64,000 nt of DNA from an uncultured Saccharospirillaceae bacterium (lineage in GTDB: Bacteria; Pseudomonadota; Gammaproteobacteria; Pseudomonadales; Oceanobacteraceae): the NCBI GenBank assembly GCA_947503895.1, contig CANNFT010000001.1, forward strand, positions 1 through 64,000, in the 5' to 3' direction. Below the pieces are notes generated by a model. That model had not been told where the DNA came from and ran no database searches. It saw nothing but the letters and a program-made list of their open reading frames with translations. The number at the start of each line of letters is the position of its first letter. The first letter of the stretch is position 1. Shown piece by piece: positions 36,647-47,815 of the stretch. The translations under genes and the position numbers were made by a program.

Positions 36647-37708
36647 ATGTCCATTACGCAGCTTGTTATATTGTGCCGTCCCGGTTTTGAAGCTGAGACG
36701 GCAGCTGAAATTCAGGCTGTTGCCTCAGGAGCCGGTTGTTTTGGGTACTGTAAAACGCAGTCGGAGCAAGGCTGGGTTTCATTTGTGGCGGATGAGCTGA
36801 TGCTCAAGCAATTAATTGAGCAAGTTCAATTCAGGCACTTAATTTTTGCCCGTCAGTGGTTTTTATCTGGCGAGGTAATTGAGCTTTCGAGTTCAGATAG
36901 GGTGGGTGACTTTGCGAGAAATTTAGACGGTATTCCCGTGTGTGGAGAAGTAGAATTAATTCACACCGATACAAATGATGGTAAGGAGCTTAGTCGTCTA
37001 TGTAAAAGCTTAACTCCGCCATTGGCCGCTGAATTGAGAAAAACGAATCACCTTACTCAGAAGCGATCGCAGCAAAAACCTAGGTTAATGATTATGCTCT
37101 TGAACGGTAAGCAGGCATTGCTTGGTTATCATTTGCCTCTCAATGCTGCGCCATGGCCAGATGGTATTTGTCATTTAAAATTCCCAAAGGCTGCCCCCAG
37201 TCGTTCTACATTGAAATTAGAAGAGGCATGGCATTGGTTTATTCCTAAGCATGAATGGAAAGACCGATTACGCGCCAGCATGACGGCAGTTGACTTGGGT
37301 GCAGCACCGGGCGGGTGGACGTGGCAACTCGTTAAGCAGCATATGATGGTCAGTGCTATTGATAATGGCCCGATGAAAGGCGATTTAATGGAAAGCGGAC
37401 AAGTGACGCATTTGTTGGAAGATGGCTTTCGTTATCATCCGTCCAAGCCTGTGCATTGGATGGTCTGTGATATGGCAGAAAGCCCTATAAAAGTAGCGGA
37501 TCGAATGGCTGACTGGATCATTAATAAATGGTGTAAAGAGGCGATTTTTAACCTCAAATTGCCGATGAAAAAGCGCTATCACGAAGTGACTCAATGCATC
37601 GAACTCATGCAATCAAAATTCGACGCAGCCGGTATTGAAGTTGAAATGAATTTTAAACACTTGTATCACGACCGCGAAGAAATTACAGGGCATGCTCGAA
37701 GGGTCTAA
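36647..37708 (+). CDS. rlmM: 23S rRNA 2'-O-methyltransferase RlmM
   Basis: A 353-residue enzyme that methylates the ribose of C2498 in 23S rRNA. It has an N-terminal THUMP-like region and a Rossmann methyltransferase domain with VDLGAAPGGWTWQL near 215-228, DNGPMKGD and the catalytic Lys-rich NLKLPMKKRYHEV. Length and motifs match the family closely. Confidence 0.95.
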   Translation: MSITQLVILCRPGFEAETAAEIQAVASGAGCFGYCKTQSEQGWVSFVADELMLKQLIEQVQFRHLIFARQWFLSGEVIELSSSDRVGDFARNLDGIPVCGEVELIHTDTNDGKELSRLCKSLTPPLAAELRKTNHLTQKRSQQKPRLMIMLLNGKQALLGYHLPLNAAPWPDGICHLKFPKAAPSRSTLKLEEAWHWFIPKHEWKDRLRASMTAVDLGAAPGGWTWQLVKQHMMVSAIDNGPMKGDLMESGQVTHLLEDGFRYHPSKPVHWMVCDMAESPIKVADRMADWIINKWCKEAIFNLKLPMKKRYHEVTQCIELMQSKFDAAGIEVEMNFKHLYHDREEITGHARRV

Positions 37709-37804
37709 GGGGCTCAATCTTGAGGTGTGGGTGTCACACCTTTTGAATAGAGCACTCTAAGCATTTCTTTGGTTAGCCATTATATGAAGGATGTGATGTG
37801 CAGA

Positions 37805-37842
37805 AACAAAAAAAGCCAGTGCGATTATCTCGGACTGGCTTT
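37805..37842 (-). terminator. Terminator between rlmM and folE2
   Basis: AAAGCCAGT (37812-37820) pairs with ACTGGCTTT (37834-37842). The long A run at 37806-37814 gives a good T run for minus-strand folE2. The plus side has only TTTT, weaker for rlmM. Confidence 0.85.
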
Positions 37843-37858
37843 TAAATTAAAGGCTGGA

Positions 37859-38812
37859 CTAGCGATTTAGCAGAGGCTCGTACCCACCGTCTAGACCTTT
37901 TGTGGCAATAGCCACTGCATCGTGTGCGTGCAGGCTTTCTAAGTGCTCGATGCGAACCCAGAAGTCATTGAACATGGCTTCACTTTGATTGAGTGCATTT
38001 TTTAAGCGGCGTGCAGCATCTTCACAAAACATGAGGTTGTGCCCATTTAATCGGGCGAACTCTTGCTCGTCTTCTCGCTTAACGGCCGTTTGAACGGGGG
38101 TTTGAAGTGCATCTTCAACCGCTGAAATCAGATCCGTTAACGGGAACTCATCTAGGTTTTCATTTAGTTTGACCCAGATTTTGGCGACGCTACGCTGGCT
38201 GTGTGGCGTTGCATAGGTGCCTTTCTCCGAGCGAAGCCAGCTTTCCACTTCATCGCGACTAATGTGTTCTTTGTCTGCGAAGTCTTCATGGAAAGCTTCT
38301 TGGATTAACTGCCGTGCAAGCGCGGCCGAACAAGGACAAGTTGACGAGTAGGGGACTTGTACGCCCAGCTCTAGACTGACTTTGCCGTCTTTCAGTGTGG
38401 CTTTTATCGAGGTGGGATAATCTTTCCACCCAGAAAACTGACTCTTTAGGGCTTTACGTTTAATAACGTAGTCAAAGTCAAAGTTAAGGCTGGCTTGATC
38501 GCTGATGTCGTGATGACTATCAAGCATGTGCCCCAAAAACTCGCGCAAGTTAGCGGCGCTGAGTGTCTGCTTTTCTGAAAAGTCACTCAGCAATAGGTAC
38601 AAGCGAGACATGTGTATGCCTTTCACTTGCGGGTTGCTGAGGTTCACATAGGTTTGAACGTAGGCATTAACATGGGATTCACCCAAGTCGCTGTCACGAA
38701 CCATTAATGGCAAGGCAATACGATTCATGCCAACCCAGTTTAGGGTGCCATTGTGTTGTGGAGCTTGACTGGCTGCCACATCTGGCATTTCGGTAAGACG
38801 CTTATCGTTCAT
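37859..38812 (-). CDS. folE2: GTP cyclohydrolase FolE2 (type IB)
   Basis: A 317-residue GTP cyclohydrolase I of the FolE2 type, making dihydroneopterin triphosphate for folate. It starts MNDKRLTEMPDVAASQAP, a family signature, and has STCPCSAALARQL with the metal-ligand Cys near 158. FolE2 works with several metals and is often made when zinc is short. No Zur box was recognised upstream. Confidence 0.94.
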   Translation of the reverse strand: MNDKRLTEMPDVAASQAPQHNGTLNWVGMNRIALPLMVRDSDLGESHVNAYVQTYVNLSNPQVKGIHMSRLYLLLSDFSEKQTLSAANLREFLGHMLDSHHDISDQASLNFDFDYVIKRKALKSQFSGWKDYPTSIKATLKDGKVSLELGVQVPYSSTCPCSAALARQLIQEAFHEDFADKEHISRDEVESWLRSEKGTYATPHSQRSVAKIWVKLNENLDEFPLTDLISAVEDALQTPVQTAVKREDEQEFARLNGHNLMFCEDAARRLKNALNQSEAMFNDFWVRIEHLESLHAHDAVAIATKGLDGGYEPLLNR

Positions 38813-38946
38813 AGAGTAATCAGGTTCTTACTGCTTTAAAGGGCCGTGACCCGCGAATAAATAAGGGGCGCTATGTTAGCTTATGGTGCAGTTCGAAACA
38901 ATCAATCCTGAGTAAATTGCTCAGGTGAGGTTGGGAATTAATTGTT

Positions 38947-39333
38947 TCAGCACTTTTTTTGAATTAATTCAATAGCATAGCCGTCAGGGTCTTTCACAAA
39001 AGCGATTTCAGTTGTTCCGCCTTTCACCGGCCCAGGTGGGCGGGATATAGAGCCACCAGCTGACTCAATGGCTTTGCAGGTGTCATAAATATCCTCACAT
39101 TCAATGGCGATATGTCCGTAGCCATTGCCGAGGTCGTATGAGTCTGTGTCCCAATTGTAGGTTAGTTCAATAACCGCCGACTCAGATTCTTTACCGTAGC
39201 CCAAAAATGCCAGTGTGTAACGATATTGTTCGTTATCGTGTTGACGAATTAGGTGCATGCCCATGACATTGGTATAAAACTCAATGGAGTGCTTCAAGTC
39301 TCCGACTCGTAACATAGTATGTAATATACGCAC
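38947..39333 (-). CDS. gloA: Lactoylglutathione lyase (glyoxalase I)
   Basis: A 128-residue enzyme converting the methylglyoxal-glutathione adduct to S-lactoylglutathione. The GTG at 39333 is preferred: AGGAAAA lies upstream and the product begins [12 protein letters not shown] like other GloA. Metal ligands are in LHTML (His), ELTYNW (Glu), YGHIAIE (His) and YAIELIQ (Glu). It starts 11 bp after nth. Confidence 0.94.
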   Translation of the reverse strand: MRILHTMLRVGDLKHSIEFYTNVMGMHLIRQHDNEQYRYTLAFLGYGKESESAVIELTYNWDTDSYDLGNGYGHIAIECEDIYDTCKAIESAGGSISRPPGPVKGGTTEIAFVKDPDGYAIELIQKKC

Positions 39334-39344
39334 GATTGATTTTC

Positions 39345-39980
39345 CTAATCCGCTGTTTTCTGTTTGAATTCGCACAAATCTTCGATGATGCAGCTTCCAC
39401 ATTTAGGTTTGCGCGCCACGCATGTGTAGCGACCATGTAGAATAAGCCAGTGATGTGCGTCCATTAAAAATTCTTTCGGGGTTAGCCGAACTAATCGTTT
39501 TTCCACCTCCAGTACATCTTTACCCGGGGCGATTTTAGTGCGATTGGATACACGGAAAATATGCGTATCGACGGCCATAACGGGCTGGCGAAACGCGGTA
39601 TTTAACACAACGTTTGCTGTTTTTCTACCGACCCCTGGAAGCGCTTCCAATGCGTCACGGGACTGTGGAACTTCACTATTGTGAAGCTCGATCAACATTT
39701 TACACGCCGCAACGACATTTTTGGCTTTGCTGTTATACAGGCCAATGGTTTTTATGTATTGCTTTAAGCCTTCTTCACCCAGTTTGTAAATGGCTTCAGG
39801 TGTATTGGCAACAGGAAACAGTTTACGCGTGGCTTTGTTTACACTGACGTCTGTGGCTTGCGCCGATAGCGTCACTGCTACGAGTAGCTCGAAAGGGCTA
39901 TCGTATTCGAGTTCAGTTTCAGGGTTGGGATTCGCATTTCTTAATCGAGAGAAAATCTCTGTGCGAATATCTTTGTTCAT
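39345..39980 (-). CDS. nth: Endonuclease III
   Basis: A 211-residue DNA glycosylase/AP lyase for oxidised pyrimidines. The helix-hairpin-helix [12 protein letters not shown] carries the catalytic Lys near 120, with Asp138 in VDTHIFR, and a C-terminal 4Fe-4S loop Cx6Cx2Cx5C ([17 protein letters not shown]). Its ATG overlaps the rnfE stop, the usual place for nth at the end of rnf operons. Confidence 0.97.
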   Translation of the reverse strand: MNKDIRTEIFSRLRNANPNPETELEYDSPFELLVAVTLSAQATDVSVNKATRKLFPVANTPEAIYKLGEEGLKQYIKTIGLYNSKAKNVVAACKMLIELHNSEVPQSRDALEALPGVGRKTANVVLNTAFRQPVMAVDTHIFRVSNRTKIAPGKDVLEVEKRLVRLTPKEFLMDAHHWLILHGRYTCVARKPKCGSCIIEDLCEFKQKTAD

Positions 39981-40693
39981 TAAGTTATCTTCCCCGTCAC
40001 ACGAACGCGTTTCGAGCCCGCCACGATTCCATCTTTTTTGCCGTCTTCAATTTCTTTGATTTTCGAATCAATGCTGTTTTTAATGGCGATTAATAAGCCC
40101 ATTCCAACAAAGGCACCCGGTGGCAAAATTGCAAACAAGAAATCGGGATAGTTTACAAATATATCAAGCTGCCAATCTTTTGCGGTTTCACCAAATAATA
40201 AATCCATATTAGAAAATAATGTGCCCTGACCGATGAGCTCCCGCATGGCACCCAGTAATAGCAAAACAATAGTGAATCCCAGTCCCATCATGAACCCGTC
40301 AATGGCGGAAGGCAGCAGTGGATTTTTGGCTGCAAAGGCATCAGCACGACCTAGAATCGCGCAATTCGTAACGATAAGCGGAATAAAAATGCCTAATACG
40401 GTATACAGCTCATAGGTGTAGGCTTGCATCAGTAGTTCGGTGCACGTGACGTAAGAGGCAATGATCATGACAAAGGCAGGCAGTCTAACGGCGGGCGGCA
40501 CCACGTTACGTACGATGGAGACGGCTATGTTTGAGCCAATTAATACGAGCATGGTGGCTAACCCCAGTCCCAATGCGTTCACCACGGTACCAGTGACCGC
40601 TAATAAGGGACATAAGCCTAATAGTTGGACTAACGCTGGGTTATTGGTCCAGAGTCCGTCTTTCGAAATTTGTTGAAGCGATTTTGTGCTCAT
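39980..40693 (-). CDS. rnfE: Rnf electron-transport complex subunit E
   Basis: A 237-residue six-span membrane subunit with [13 protein letters not shown], the conserved Cys motif of RnfE/NqrD, and a charged C-terminal tail. It pairs with RnfA around an intramembrane iron-sulfur centre. Overlaps rnfG by 4 bp. Confidence 0.95.
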   Translation of the reverse strand: MSTKSLQQISKDGLWTNNPALVQLLGLCPLLAVTGTVVNALGLGLATMLVLIGSNIAVSIVRNVVPPAVRLPAFVMIIASYVTCTELLMQAYTYELYTVLGIFIPLIVTNCAILGRADAFAAKNPLLPSAIDGFMMGLGFTIVLLLLGAMRELIGQGTLFSNMDLLFGETAKDWQLDIFVNYPDFLFAILPPGAFVGMGLLIAIKNSIDSKIKEIEDGKKDGIVAGSKRVRVTGKIT

Positions 40694-41427
40694 GAGGCAG
40701 GCTCCTCTGATGCAGTAGATTGCGTAGAAGCGGCATCGCTGGAAACGGTTGAAGTGTTTTCGGCAGCTTGCTGTAGCAATGCAGTTTGGTGTGCGTGATA
40801 AAATTCCAATGTTTGTCGAACGGCGTTGACCACTGCACGAGGTGTGATGGTGGCGCCGGTGAATTGATCGAATTCACCGCCGTCTTTTTTCACGCTCCAT
40901 TGATCTTGCTCCGGATTGCCAAAATACTTACCAGTGAAGTCTAGAATCCAGTTCGATTTTTTAAGCTCAACTTTATCACCTAATCCCGGTGTTTCTTTGT
41001 GATCAACGACTCGAACACCAGCGATGGAGCCATCAACTCGAATGCCCACGAGCATTTTGATATGCGTGGTGTAGCCGTCTGGGGCGACAACTGGGAAAAT
41101 AAATGTGTGCAACTTTCCATTCTTTCGCGCGAAATGTACTTCAGCCTCATCGTCTATTGGGCCTAATAAACTTACCTTGAAGTTTTGCTTAGCCTCATCG
41201 GAAGCGAGATGAAATGTATCAGAGAGAAGGTCATTGTCTACCGATGTCTTGGGTGTGATTTCGTACAAGGCTTTTGCCTGCGCTTCTGCAACATTGTGCG
41301 CAATCGTGTCCGCCGTGTTGTATTGCACGATGCCAATAACACCGGCCGTGATAAAAGCGAAAACCGAAAGGCCAATGGCATTTCGCACAACTGACTTCAG
41401 TAAGGATTCAGATGGTTCTGCAGTCAT
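40690..41427 (-). CDS. rnfG: Rnf complex subunit G
   Basis: A 245-residue subunit with an N-terminal span (about 15-35) and a periplasmic FMN-binding domain. The flavinylation motif [11 protein letters not shown] is near residue 190. [26 protein letters not shown] is the family core. The Ser/Ala/Thr-rich tail is extra. Paralogous to NqrC. Confidence 0.94.
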   Translation of the reverse strand: MTAEPSESLLKSVVRNAIGLSVFAFITAGVIGIVQYNTADTIAHNVAEAQAKALYEITPKTSVDNDLLSDTFHLASDEAKQNFKVSLLGPIDDEAEVHFARKNGKLHTFIFPVVAPDGYTTHIKMLVGIRVDGSIAGVRVVDHKETPGLGDKVELKKSNWILDFTGKYFGNPEQDQWSVKKDGGEFDQFTGATITPRAVVNAVRQTLEFYHAHQTALLQQAAENTSTVSSDAASTQSTASEEPAS

Positions 41428-41430
41428 ATC

Positions 41431-42474
41431 TTATTCCTTTCCCGGTAGGCCGCGTTTGGCCTTTGCATGCCCGTAGGTGCGCGGTTGTGTGTACTGATCG
41501 ATAAACGGCGCGGCAAAGTTCATCAGGAGGACCGCAAATGCAATGGCGTCAGGGTAGGTCCCCCATGCGCGAATTACGTAAATAAATAGACCGATTCCCG
41601 CACCGTAAATCAATTTCCCTAACGGCGTAGTCGAGGCCGTCACTGGATCGGTTGCGATAAAAAATGCACCTAACATGGTAGCGCCCGCTAGGATATGTAA
41701 GCTTGTGGGCACGAAGCGATCGCTGTCCCAACCGAATAAAATGGAGCAGGCTGTCAGTGCAGCGAGATAGCTCACTGGAATATGCCAAGTAAAAATCTTA
41801 CGCCATAAAAGGTATAGCCCGCCGATTAAAAAAGCGATGTTTACCCATTCCCAACCAAGCGCAATACCACTGCCAAATATTGGATCTAGCGTAATTTCAT
41901 CTGCAGTGGCGACGGCTACTTTATGCTTGTACAAATCAAGCGGTGTGGCCATGGTGTAAGCGTCGATCGTTTCTCTTTGCGAAAATATGAGGGTGACTGC
42001 ATCCGAAAAACCGATCGCGTTTTCCAATATTGGTGTAGGTGCCGTCCATGATGTGGTCATCGGCACAGGGAATGAAATCAATACCAATGCAAAGCCAATC
42101 ATTGCAGGATTAAACGGGTTTTGGCCTAAGCCTCCGTATAGATGTTTGGCCACGACAATGGCAAATAGGGTGGCGACGATCGTTATCCACCACGGTGTGA
42201 GCGGCGGTAATGCAAGAGCCAGTAAAACTGCGGTCACCACTGCACTGTAATCTTTCAAGAAAAAACCAATCGGCTTTTTGCGGATATACAGCACAGCAGC
42301 CTCTGCACCGACGGCGACGATGACGGCCAGAGCAATTTGAATGATATGACCCATGCCGAAAAAATACGTCAGTGCGGCAATGCCGGGGAGCATGGCCAAC
42401 AGCACTTGCTGCATGACGCCACCAGTGGTGCCGGGGCGAGTAGCGTGAGGCGAGCTTATATTGAGTAACTTCAT
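41431..42474 (-). CDS. rnfD: Rnf complex subunit D
   Basis: A 347-residue polytopic subunit. The FMN-attachment motif YTMATPLDL lies near residue 176 (Thr). [16 protein letters not shown] and [17 protein letters not shown] match RnfD. Paralogous to NqrB. Its start overlaps the rnfC stop (ATGA). Confidence 0.95.
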   Translation of the reverse strand: MKLLNISSPHATRPGTTGGVMQQVLLAMLPGIAALTYFFGMGHIIQIALAVIVAVGAEAAVLYIRKKPIGFFLKDYSAVVTAVLLALALPPLTPWWITIVATLFAIVVAKHLYGGLGQNPFNPAMIGFALVLISFPVPMTTSWTAPTPILENAIGFSDAVTLIFSQRETIDAYTMATPLDLYKHKVAVATADEITLDPIFGSGIALGWEWVNIAFLIGGLYLLWRKIFTWHIPVSYLAALTACSILFGWDSDRFVPTSLHILAGATMLGAFFIATDPVTASTTPLGKLIYGAGIGLFIYVIRAWGTYPDAIAFAVLLMNFAAPFIDQYTQPRTYGHAKAKRGLPGKE

Positions 42475-44684
42475 GATTGTGCTTCCTCAAGCTGTTTCTT
42501 GGCGTCAGCAAGTTTGCTCTTTTGTTTGTCGAGGCCTAACTGTAAAGCATCAATGGTATCCATGCCTTGAGCTTTCGCCATTTCTAAGCGCTCGCTGGCT
42601 TTATCGACGCGTGTTTGGGCGGCTCTCACTTTTTGCTCGAGTTGTTCGATGTTGGGTGACGGCTTTGCGACGGACGCCGTCTCGTTAATGGGTGGAGTGT
42701 TTGAATTCGCCAACACAGAATTTAGTGCATCCTTTGCAGCTTGAACGCGTTCTTTCTGCGCATTAACTGCGGTCATGTAGGCGTCTACTTTGTCGCTGTT
42801 TTCGGCCTGTGCAGCAGCGAGTCGCTCTTCAGCAGTGGTCAGTCTCGATTCCGCTAATTCGAGTTTATTTTTTAATCGCTCCGGAGTATTAGGGTCGCCT
42901 TTTTCATTTGCATGGCTGCTGCTTGTATTCTCCGAAGCTTTCATTTGTTTTCTGGCATCGGCGATCGCCTTGGCAGCATCCTTCATTTTTTGTTGCGATT
43001 TCTCAACCGCATTTTTGAACAGTTCTGCTTTATCGCTGCCTTCGGCTTCAGCAGCTGCGAGTTTTTCTTTCGACTTTTCAACTGCGGTTTTAGCAGCATC
43101 TAGTTTCTTTTGAAGCAGCGCCATATCAGGGAGTGGTGCTTCGGTAGAGCTTGTAGTGGATGAGCTGTCAGTATTGGTTGAGGCTCCACTGGCTTCTGCA
43201 GCTGCTTTTTTCTCGGCCTGCTTTTTAGCGGCGGCTTCCGCACGTGCTTTGCGTTTTGCTTCTTTTTCTGCTGCTTCTCTTTCTTGTCTCGCCAGTCGCG
43301 TTTCGAAGCGTTCCTTGGCGCGATCGGATTTAATTTTGTCAGCGTTCGCTTGCCGAATTTCACCTTTCGCAAATCGATAGTATTGCACCAATGGGATATT
43401 ACTGGGGCAGACATAAGAACAAGCGCCGCACTCGATGCAGTCAGCGATGTTGTGCGCTTCTACTTGCTCAAGGTTGCTGCTTTTTGCAAACCAATATAAT
43501 TGTTGTGGTAGCAGTTGGGCAGGGCAGGCTTCGGTGCACATGCCACAACGAATGCATGGTTGTGCTAATTCTGGGTTCGGCAATTCTTCGTGGTTAGCGG
43601 CTAGAATGCAGTTTGTGGTTTTAATAATGGGGATGTCTTCGCTCTGAAGCGTAAAGCCCATCATGGGGCCGCCCATGATTAAACGATTCATTTGGTTGTG
43701 ATCTACCCCTGCCAGTTTCAAAAGGTGCGAAATAGGGGTGCCCAGAAGCGTTTGATAGTTCCTTGGTTGTGCGCACGCTTTACCCGTCACGGTGGTGATG
43801 CGTGAGACAAGTGGTTGACCGAGCACCACGGCATTGTGGATGGCGTGTGCTGTTCCGATGTTTTGACACACCACACCAATATCGGCTGGGATGCCGCCTG
43901 CAGGTACTTCTTTGCCAGTGAGTATTTGAATGAGTTGTTTTTCCCCACCAGAGGGATATTTTGTGGGCACAGGAACGACATGAATTTTATGAGTATCGTC
44001 GCGCGTGGTGCCCATGGCCTTATTTAAAGCGTTGATGGCTTCTGGTTTGTTATCTTCGACACCGATAAGGCAGCGGTCAGGGTTGAGAATATGCACGAGA
44101 ATCTCAATGCCCTTAATGACTTGATCAGCATGCTCGCGCATCAACATATCATCGGCCGTAATGTAAGGCTCACATTCAGCAGCATTAATGATCAGAGTGG
44201 TAATTTTCTCTGCTGGAGCATTGAGCTTAATATGGCTAGGAAAGCCTGCCCCGCCTAGTCCGGCTACGCCTGAGTGTTGAATGATGTTGACCAGCTCTGC
44301 TGGGGCGGTGTCCAAGTAGTCTTTAACACCGTGATGCTCAATCCAAGTATCTTCTCCATCCGGTGTGATCTCGATGCAAAGATCACTCATACCCGATGCA
44401 TGGGGAATCGGGCGAGGCTCAATGGCTGAGATGGTGCCTGACGTGGGGGCGTGGAGTGCAGTGCTGACAAACCCTTGCGGCTCCGCAATGATCTGCCCCT
44501 TTAATACCTTGTCGCCTATTTTTACGACGGGAGAAGAAGGAGCACCAATATGCTGGCCGATGGGTAATACGATAACACTGGGAATACCCGCTGAGGCAAT
44601 CGGCAGCTCAGTTGATTGGTGTTTATGTTCTTCTGGGTGAATGCCACCGCGAAAGTCGTGAAGTTCAAAGTGCAACAGGCTCAT
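42471..44684 (-). CDS. rnfC: Rnf complex subunit C with long repeat tail
   Basis: A 737-residue subunit. The conserved part (1-about 460) binds NAD(H) and FMN ([10 protein letters not shown]) and has two 4Fe-4S motifs, [12 protein letters not shown] near 377 and [12 protein letters not shown] near 416. The remaining about 275 residues are an Ala/Lys/Glu-rich region with three repeats of about 50 residues (for example [20 protein letters not shown]), probably coiled coil. Long tails of this kind are seen in gammaproteobacterial RnfC. Confidence 0.95.
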   Translation of the reverse strand: MSLLHFELHDFRGGIHPEEHKHQSTELPIASAGIPSVIVLPIGQHIGAPSSPVVKIGDKVLKGQIIAEPQGFVSTALHAPTSGTISAIEPRPIPHASGMSDLCIEITPDGEDTWIEHHGVKDYLDTAPAELVNIIQHSGVAGLGGAGFPSHIKLNAPAEKITTLIINAAECEPYITADDMLMREHADQVIKGIEILVHILNPDRCLIGVEDNKPEAINALNKAMGTTRDDTHKIHVVPVPTKYPSGGEKQLIQILTGKEVPAGGIPADIGVVCQNIGTAHAIHNAVVLGQPLVSRITTVTGKACAQPRNYQTLLGTPISHLLKLAGVDHNQMNRLIMGGPMMGFTLQSEDIPIIKTTNCILAANHEELPNPELAQPCIRCGMCTEACPAQLLPQQLYWFAKSSNLEQVEAHNIADCIECGACSYVCPSNIPLVQYYRFAKGEIRQANADKIKSDRAKERFETRLARQEREAAEKEAKRKARAEAAAKKQAEKKAAAEASGASTNTDSSSTTSSTEAPLPDMALLQKKLDAAKTAVEKSKEKLAAAEAEGSDKAELFKNAVEKSQQKMKDAAKAIADARKQMKASENTSSSHANEKGDPNTPERLKNKLELAESRLTTAEERLAAAQAENSDKVDAYMTAVNAQKERVQAAKDALNSVLANSNTPPINETASVAKPSPNIEQLEQKVRAAQTRVDKASERLEMAKAQGMDTIDALQLGLDKQKSKLADAKKQLEEAQS

Positions 44685-45280
44685 GCAGCTTGTCCTCGGT
44701 CGGTCGCAATAATCTGGTGGTTTGTTGCTGGGTCAAATGCTTTCGGCGCTTCCCAGTGCCAGCTTTGAAGTGTGGTCGCCACGGGAACCATATCGATGCA
44801 ATCTACCGGGCAGGGGTCTAAGCAAAGATCGCAGCCTGTGCATTCATCTTCAATAACCGTATGCATTTGTTTTGCGGCGCCCAATATTGCATCGACCGGA
44901 CAGGCTTGAATACACTTGGTACAGCCAATGCACTCGTCTTCACGGATCACGGCCACCATTTTGCTTTCTTTTTCTTCGCCATGCTCGGCATCGAGCGGTT
45001 CCGGCTCAACGCCTAATAAATCTGCAATCGCGTGAATGGTGCTTTCGCCCCCAGGAGGGCATTTGTTGATTTTTTCTTCGCCGTTGGCAATGGCCTCAGC
45101 ATAAGGACGGCAGCCGGGATAGCTGCATTGTCCGCACTGTGTTTGAGGTAACAGCGCGTCGATTTGTTCGACGACGGGGTTTCCCTCAACTTTAAAGCGA
45201 ATAGCAGCAAAACCCAGTATGCCGCCAAATACGATGGATAAACCCACAAGCGCCAGCACGGCTATTAAAACGGGTGTCAT
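44681..45280 (-). CDS. rnfB: Rnf complex subunit B
   Basis: A 199-residue ferredoxin-like subunit. The N-terminal span is followed by [16 protein letters not shown] (a 4Fe-4S domain) and two C-terminal 4Fe-4S motifs, [12 protein letters not shown] and [12 protein letters not shown]. It links soluble electron carriers to the membrane subunits. Overlaps rnfC by 4 bp. Confidence 0.97.
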   Translation of the reverse strand: MTPVLIAVLALVGLSIVFGGILGFAAIRFKVEGNPVVEQIDALLPQTQCGQCSYPGCRPYAEAIANGEEKINKCPPGGESTIHAIADLLGVEPEPLDAEHGEEKESKMVAVIREDECIGCTKCIQACPVDAILGAAKQMHTVIEDECTGCDLCLDPCPVDCIDMVPVATTLQSWHWEAPKAFDPATNHQIIATDRGQAA

Positions 45281-45319
45281 CTAAGCCTCCAATAAATAGA
45301 TCAAGTAGCTCATGCTGAT

Positions 45320-45901
45320 TTAAATTGAAACCAAACCAGTGAAGCCCATAAATGCTAACGACATCAGGCCTGCTGTGACCATGGCGATAGCTGAGCCTTG
45401 AAATGACCGTGGCACATCCGCCACGGCAATGCGTTCTCGCATGGCGGAGAACAGTATTAGTACGAGAGAAAAGCCCACTGCTGCACCAAAGCCATACAGA
45501 ATGGACTCAACAAACGAGTTCTCTCTTTTTATATTGAGAAGTGCGACGCCAAGCACTGCGCAGTTGGTCGTGATGAGGGGCAGGAATATGCCTAAAACCC
45601 GATACAGTAATGGACTGGATTTACGGATGGCCATTTCGGTAAAACCAACCACTACGGCTATGACCATAATAAAACTGATGGTTTTTAAATATTCGATCTC
45701 GAAAGGTACGAGCAAATATTCATAAACGAGGTACGAACTGAGTGAGGCCAGCGTCAAAACAAAGGTTGTCGCGACGGACATACCTATTGCAGTCTCCAGT
45801 TTATTAGAGACCCCCATGAACGGGCACAAACCCAAAAATTGAACCAGTACAAAATTGTTCACCAGAATGGTACTGACCAAAATCAGAAGGTAGTCGGCCA
45901 T
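45320..45901 (-). CDS. rnfA: Rnf complex subunit A
   Basis: A 193-residue six-span subunit beginning [24 protein letters not shown], which fixes the start at 45901 although the frame is open to 45952. [11 protein letters not shown] carries the conserved Cys. First gene of rnfABCDGE-nth; its promoter lies in the region to 46574. Paralogous to NqrE. Confidence 0.96.
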   Translation of the reverse strand: MADYLLILVSTILVNNFVLVQFLGLCPFMGVSNKLETAIGMSVATTFVLTLASLSSYLVYEYLLVPFEIEYLKTISFIMVIAVVVGFTEMAIRKSSPLLYRVLGIFLPLITTNCAVLGVALLNIKRENSFVESILYGFGAAVGFSLVLILFSAMRERIAVADVPRSFQGSAIAMVTAGLMSLAFMGFTGLVSI

Positions 45902-45952
45902 CATGAAACCCCTGTGTGTCGATGAGGAGAAGCATTCCACTTGATGATGCAA

Positions 45953-46574
45953 CGGTGGTGAATTGCTTGAAATTTATACATGTGCACACTGTCGCGGCAG
46001 TCCACACTTTAAGCCTAGAGTAAAACGTTAGATCTAGGGATTTACACCATAAGTCACTGAACGATTAGGAAAAGTCCACCGAAAAATGGCGGCATATTAT
46101 CTGATATGCGGTTATTTCATACAACCGGGTAGAAGCAGGCTTTTCAGTCATTTAGGTTATATGCTTAATCCAAAAACTCGATAAAGAGCGCTATTGCTAT
46201 TGATTTGCTGGATACATGCTCTGAGAGCGGAGCGAGAATGTCGATTAGCTGATCAAATCAGCGGCTGACTTCCTTGTTGTGCGCTGATATGTGGAATCTG
46301 GTGTCTCACGCAGCGAAAAAGTGCGTCATCGAAGGCATCCTTCTGTTGCTGGCGACGTTAAGTGGATCAGCGGGAAGCGGAGAAGCGGTTATAAAATCTA
46401 AAACTGTGCTGCCCTAGACGGAAATCGTCAATCCTTAAATTAAGCGGCGTATGCTGGCCAGATATCATGGCAACTAGTTGATACTTGCCATGAACGGCGT
46501 AATGTACGGGTCAACCCACTGCCGATTGGGCGTGATAAAAACAATAAATTTCCCATCATTACAGGTAGAACAAT
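45953..46574. promoter_or_regulatory. rnf/TRAP divergent intergenic region
   Basis: About 620 bp holding the promoters of rnfA (minus) and the TRAP operon (plus). No gene, tRNA or recognised operator seen. Confidence 0.4.
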
Positions 46575-47687
46575 ATGGCTCTGCATTTCATGGTTAAGCG
46601 TGCTGCAATTAGTGCGATTGCGCAGTCACTCAGCTCGCTACGAAATCATATGAACCACTTCGGGGGCGCTTCATTTTGCGCTTCAACGAAAACAACGCTA
46701 AAGGCTGCACTGATAGCATCCCTAGCGATGGCCTCTGTGTCTCAGGCTGCGGATAAGCGCTCATACATTCTGGCGACCGCCTCGACGGGTGGAACCTATT
46801 ACCCAGTCGGTGTCGCATTAGCCACATTAGTGAAAGTAAAGTTGGAGCCTACGGAAAAGATCTCCATGTCGGCCATAAACTCCGCTGGCTCAGGAGAAAA
46901 TATTAAGTTACTCAAAGAAAACGAAGCACAGTTTGCGATTCTTCAAGGGTTGTATGGTGCTTGGGCATGGAACGGAGAAGGCAAATTAGCCTCATCAGGA
47001 CCCGAAAAATCATTACGGTCGGTGACGATGCTTTGGCAGAACGTTGAGCAGTTTGTGGTGAGGAGTGAATACGCTCAATCTGGGAATATCTCAGATTTGA
47101 AAAAGCTCAAGGATGAAAAATTTTCCATCGGTAAAAAAAACTCAGGCACTGAAGGTTCAGGGAGAACCATTCTTGCTAACTTAGGTGTATCAGCAGACCG
47201 GTTTAATCTTGCACACATGGGTTATGGCGCATCTGCTGACGCACTTCAAAACGGCACCATACAAGGGATGAATATCCCGTCTGGCGTGCCCACTTCTGCG
47301 GTCACACGAGCCTTTGCGGCGTTAGGTAGCAAAATAAAGGTACTGAATTTTAGTGATGCCGATATTTTAAAAGCCAATGGTCGATACAAGCTCTGGACTC
47401 GATACGTGATTCCTGCCAATACCTACCCTAATCAAAATCAGCCGATCAACACGATGGCGCAACCTAATTTCTTAGCGGTGCGCCAAAATATATCTGAGAG
47501 TGATGTTTATCTGTTAACCAAAACTGTTTACGAGAACCTTCCTTTCTTAAATGGGATTCACAAAGCCACAAAAGCAATGGCACTGGAAAAAGCCATTGCC
47601 GGATTGCCTGTCCCGTTACACGCTGGTGCCGCCAAATTTTACCAAGAAAAAGGCATAAATATACCGGCACATCTATTAGTGAAGTAG
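46575..47687 (+). CDS. TAXI-family TRAP transporter solute-binding protein
   Basis: A 370-residue periplasmic binding protein of the TAXI type. The signal peptide ends AMASVSQA near residue 58, preceded by an unusually long N-terminus, so an internal start (for example M26) is possible. ILATASTGGTYYPVG and AGSGENIKLLKENEAQFAI are the family start. Ligand unknown; TAXI systems take up organic acids or amino acids in some species. A 128-bp spacer with a hairpin separates it from the permease. Confidence 0.92.
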   Translation: MALHFMVKRAAISAIAQSLSSLRNHMNHFGGASFCASTKTTLKAALIASLAMASVSQAADKRSYILATASTGGTYYPVGVALATLVKVKLEPTEKISMSAINSAGSGENIKLLKENEAQFAILQGLYGAWAWNGEGKLASSGPEKSLRSVTMLWQNVEQFVVRSEYAQSGNISDLKKLKDEKFSIGKKNSGTEGSGRTILANLGVSADRFNLAHMGYGASADALQNGTIQGMNIPSGVPTSAVTRAFAALGSKIKVLNFSDADILKANGRYKLWTRYVIPANTYPNQNQPINTMAQPNFLAVRQNISESDVYLLTKTVYENLPFLNGIHKATKAMALEKAIAGLPVPLHAGAAKFYQEKGINIPAHLLVK

Positions 47688-47706
47688 GGTTTTCTGTTTT
47701 AAAACA

Positions 47707-47756
47707 GCAGTATGCGGCGATTGGTTGAGTTATTCACCAAGCGCCGCTTGTGCTGC
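47707..47756 (+). promoter_or_regulatory. Intercistronic RNA hairpin
   Basis: GCAG, GCGGCG and TTGGT (47707-47725) pair with ACCAA, CGCCGC and CTGC (47736-47756). There is no T run after it, so it looks like a stabilising or attenuating hairpin between the binding protein and permease, a common way to set higher binding-protein levels. Confidence 0.65.
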
Positions 47757-47815
47757 TTATGATTGAGGTTTTCGGTCGTAAATGAACAAAACTAAACGTG
47801 TACTGGTGAAGTGAA

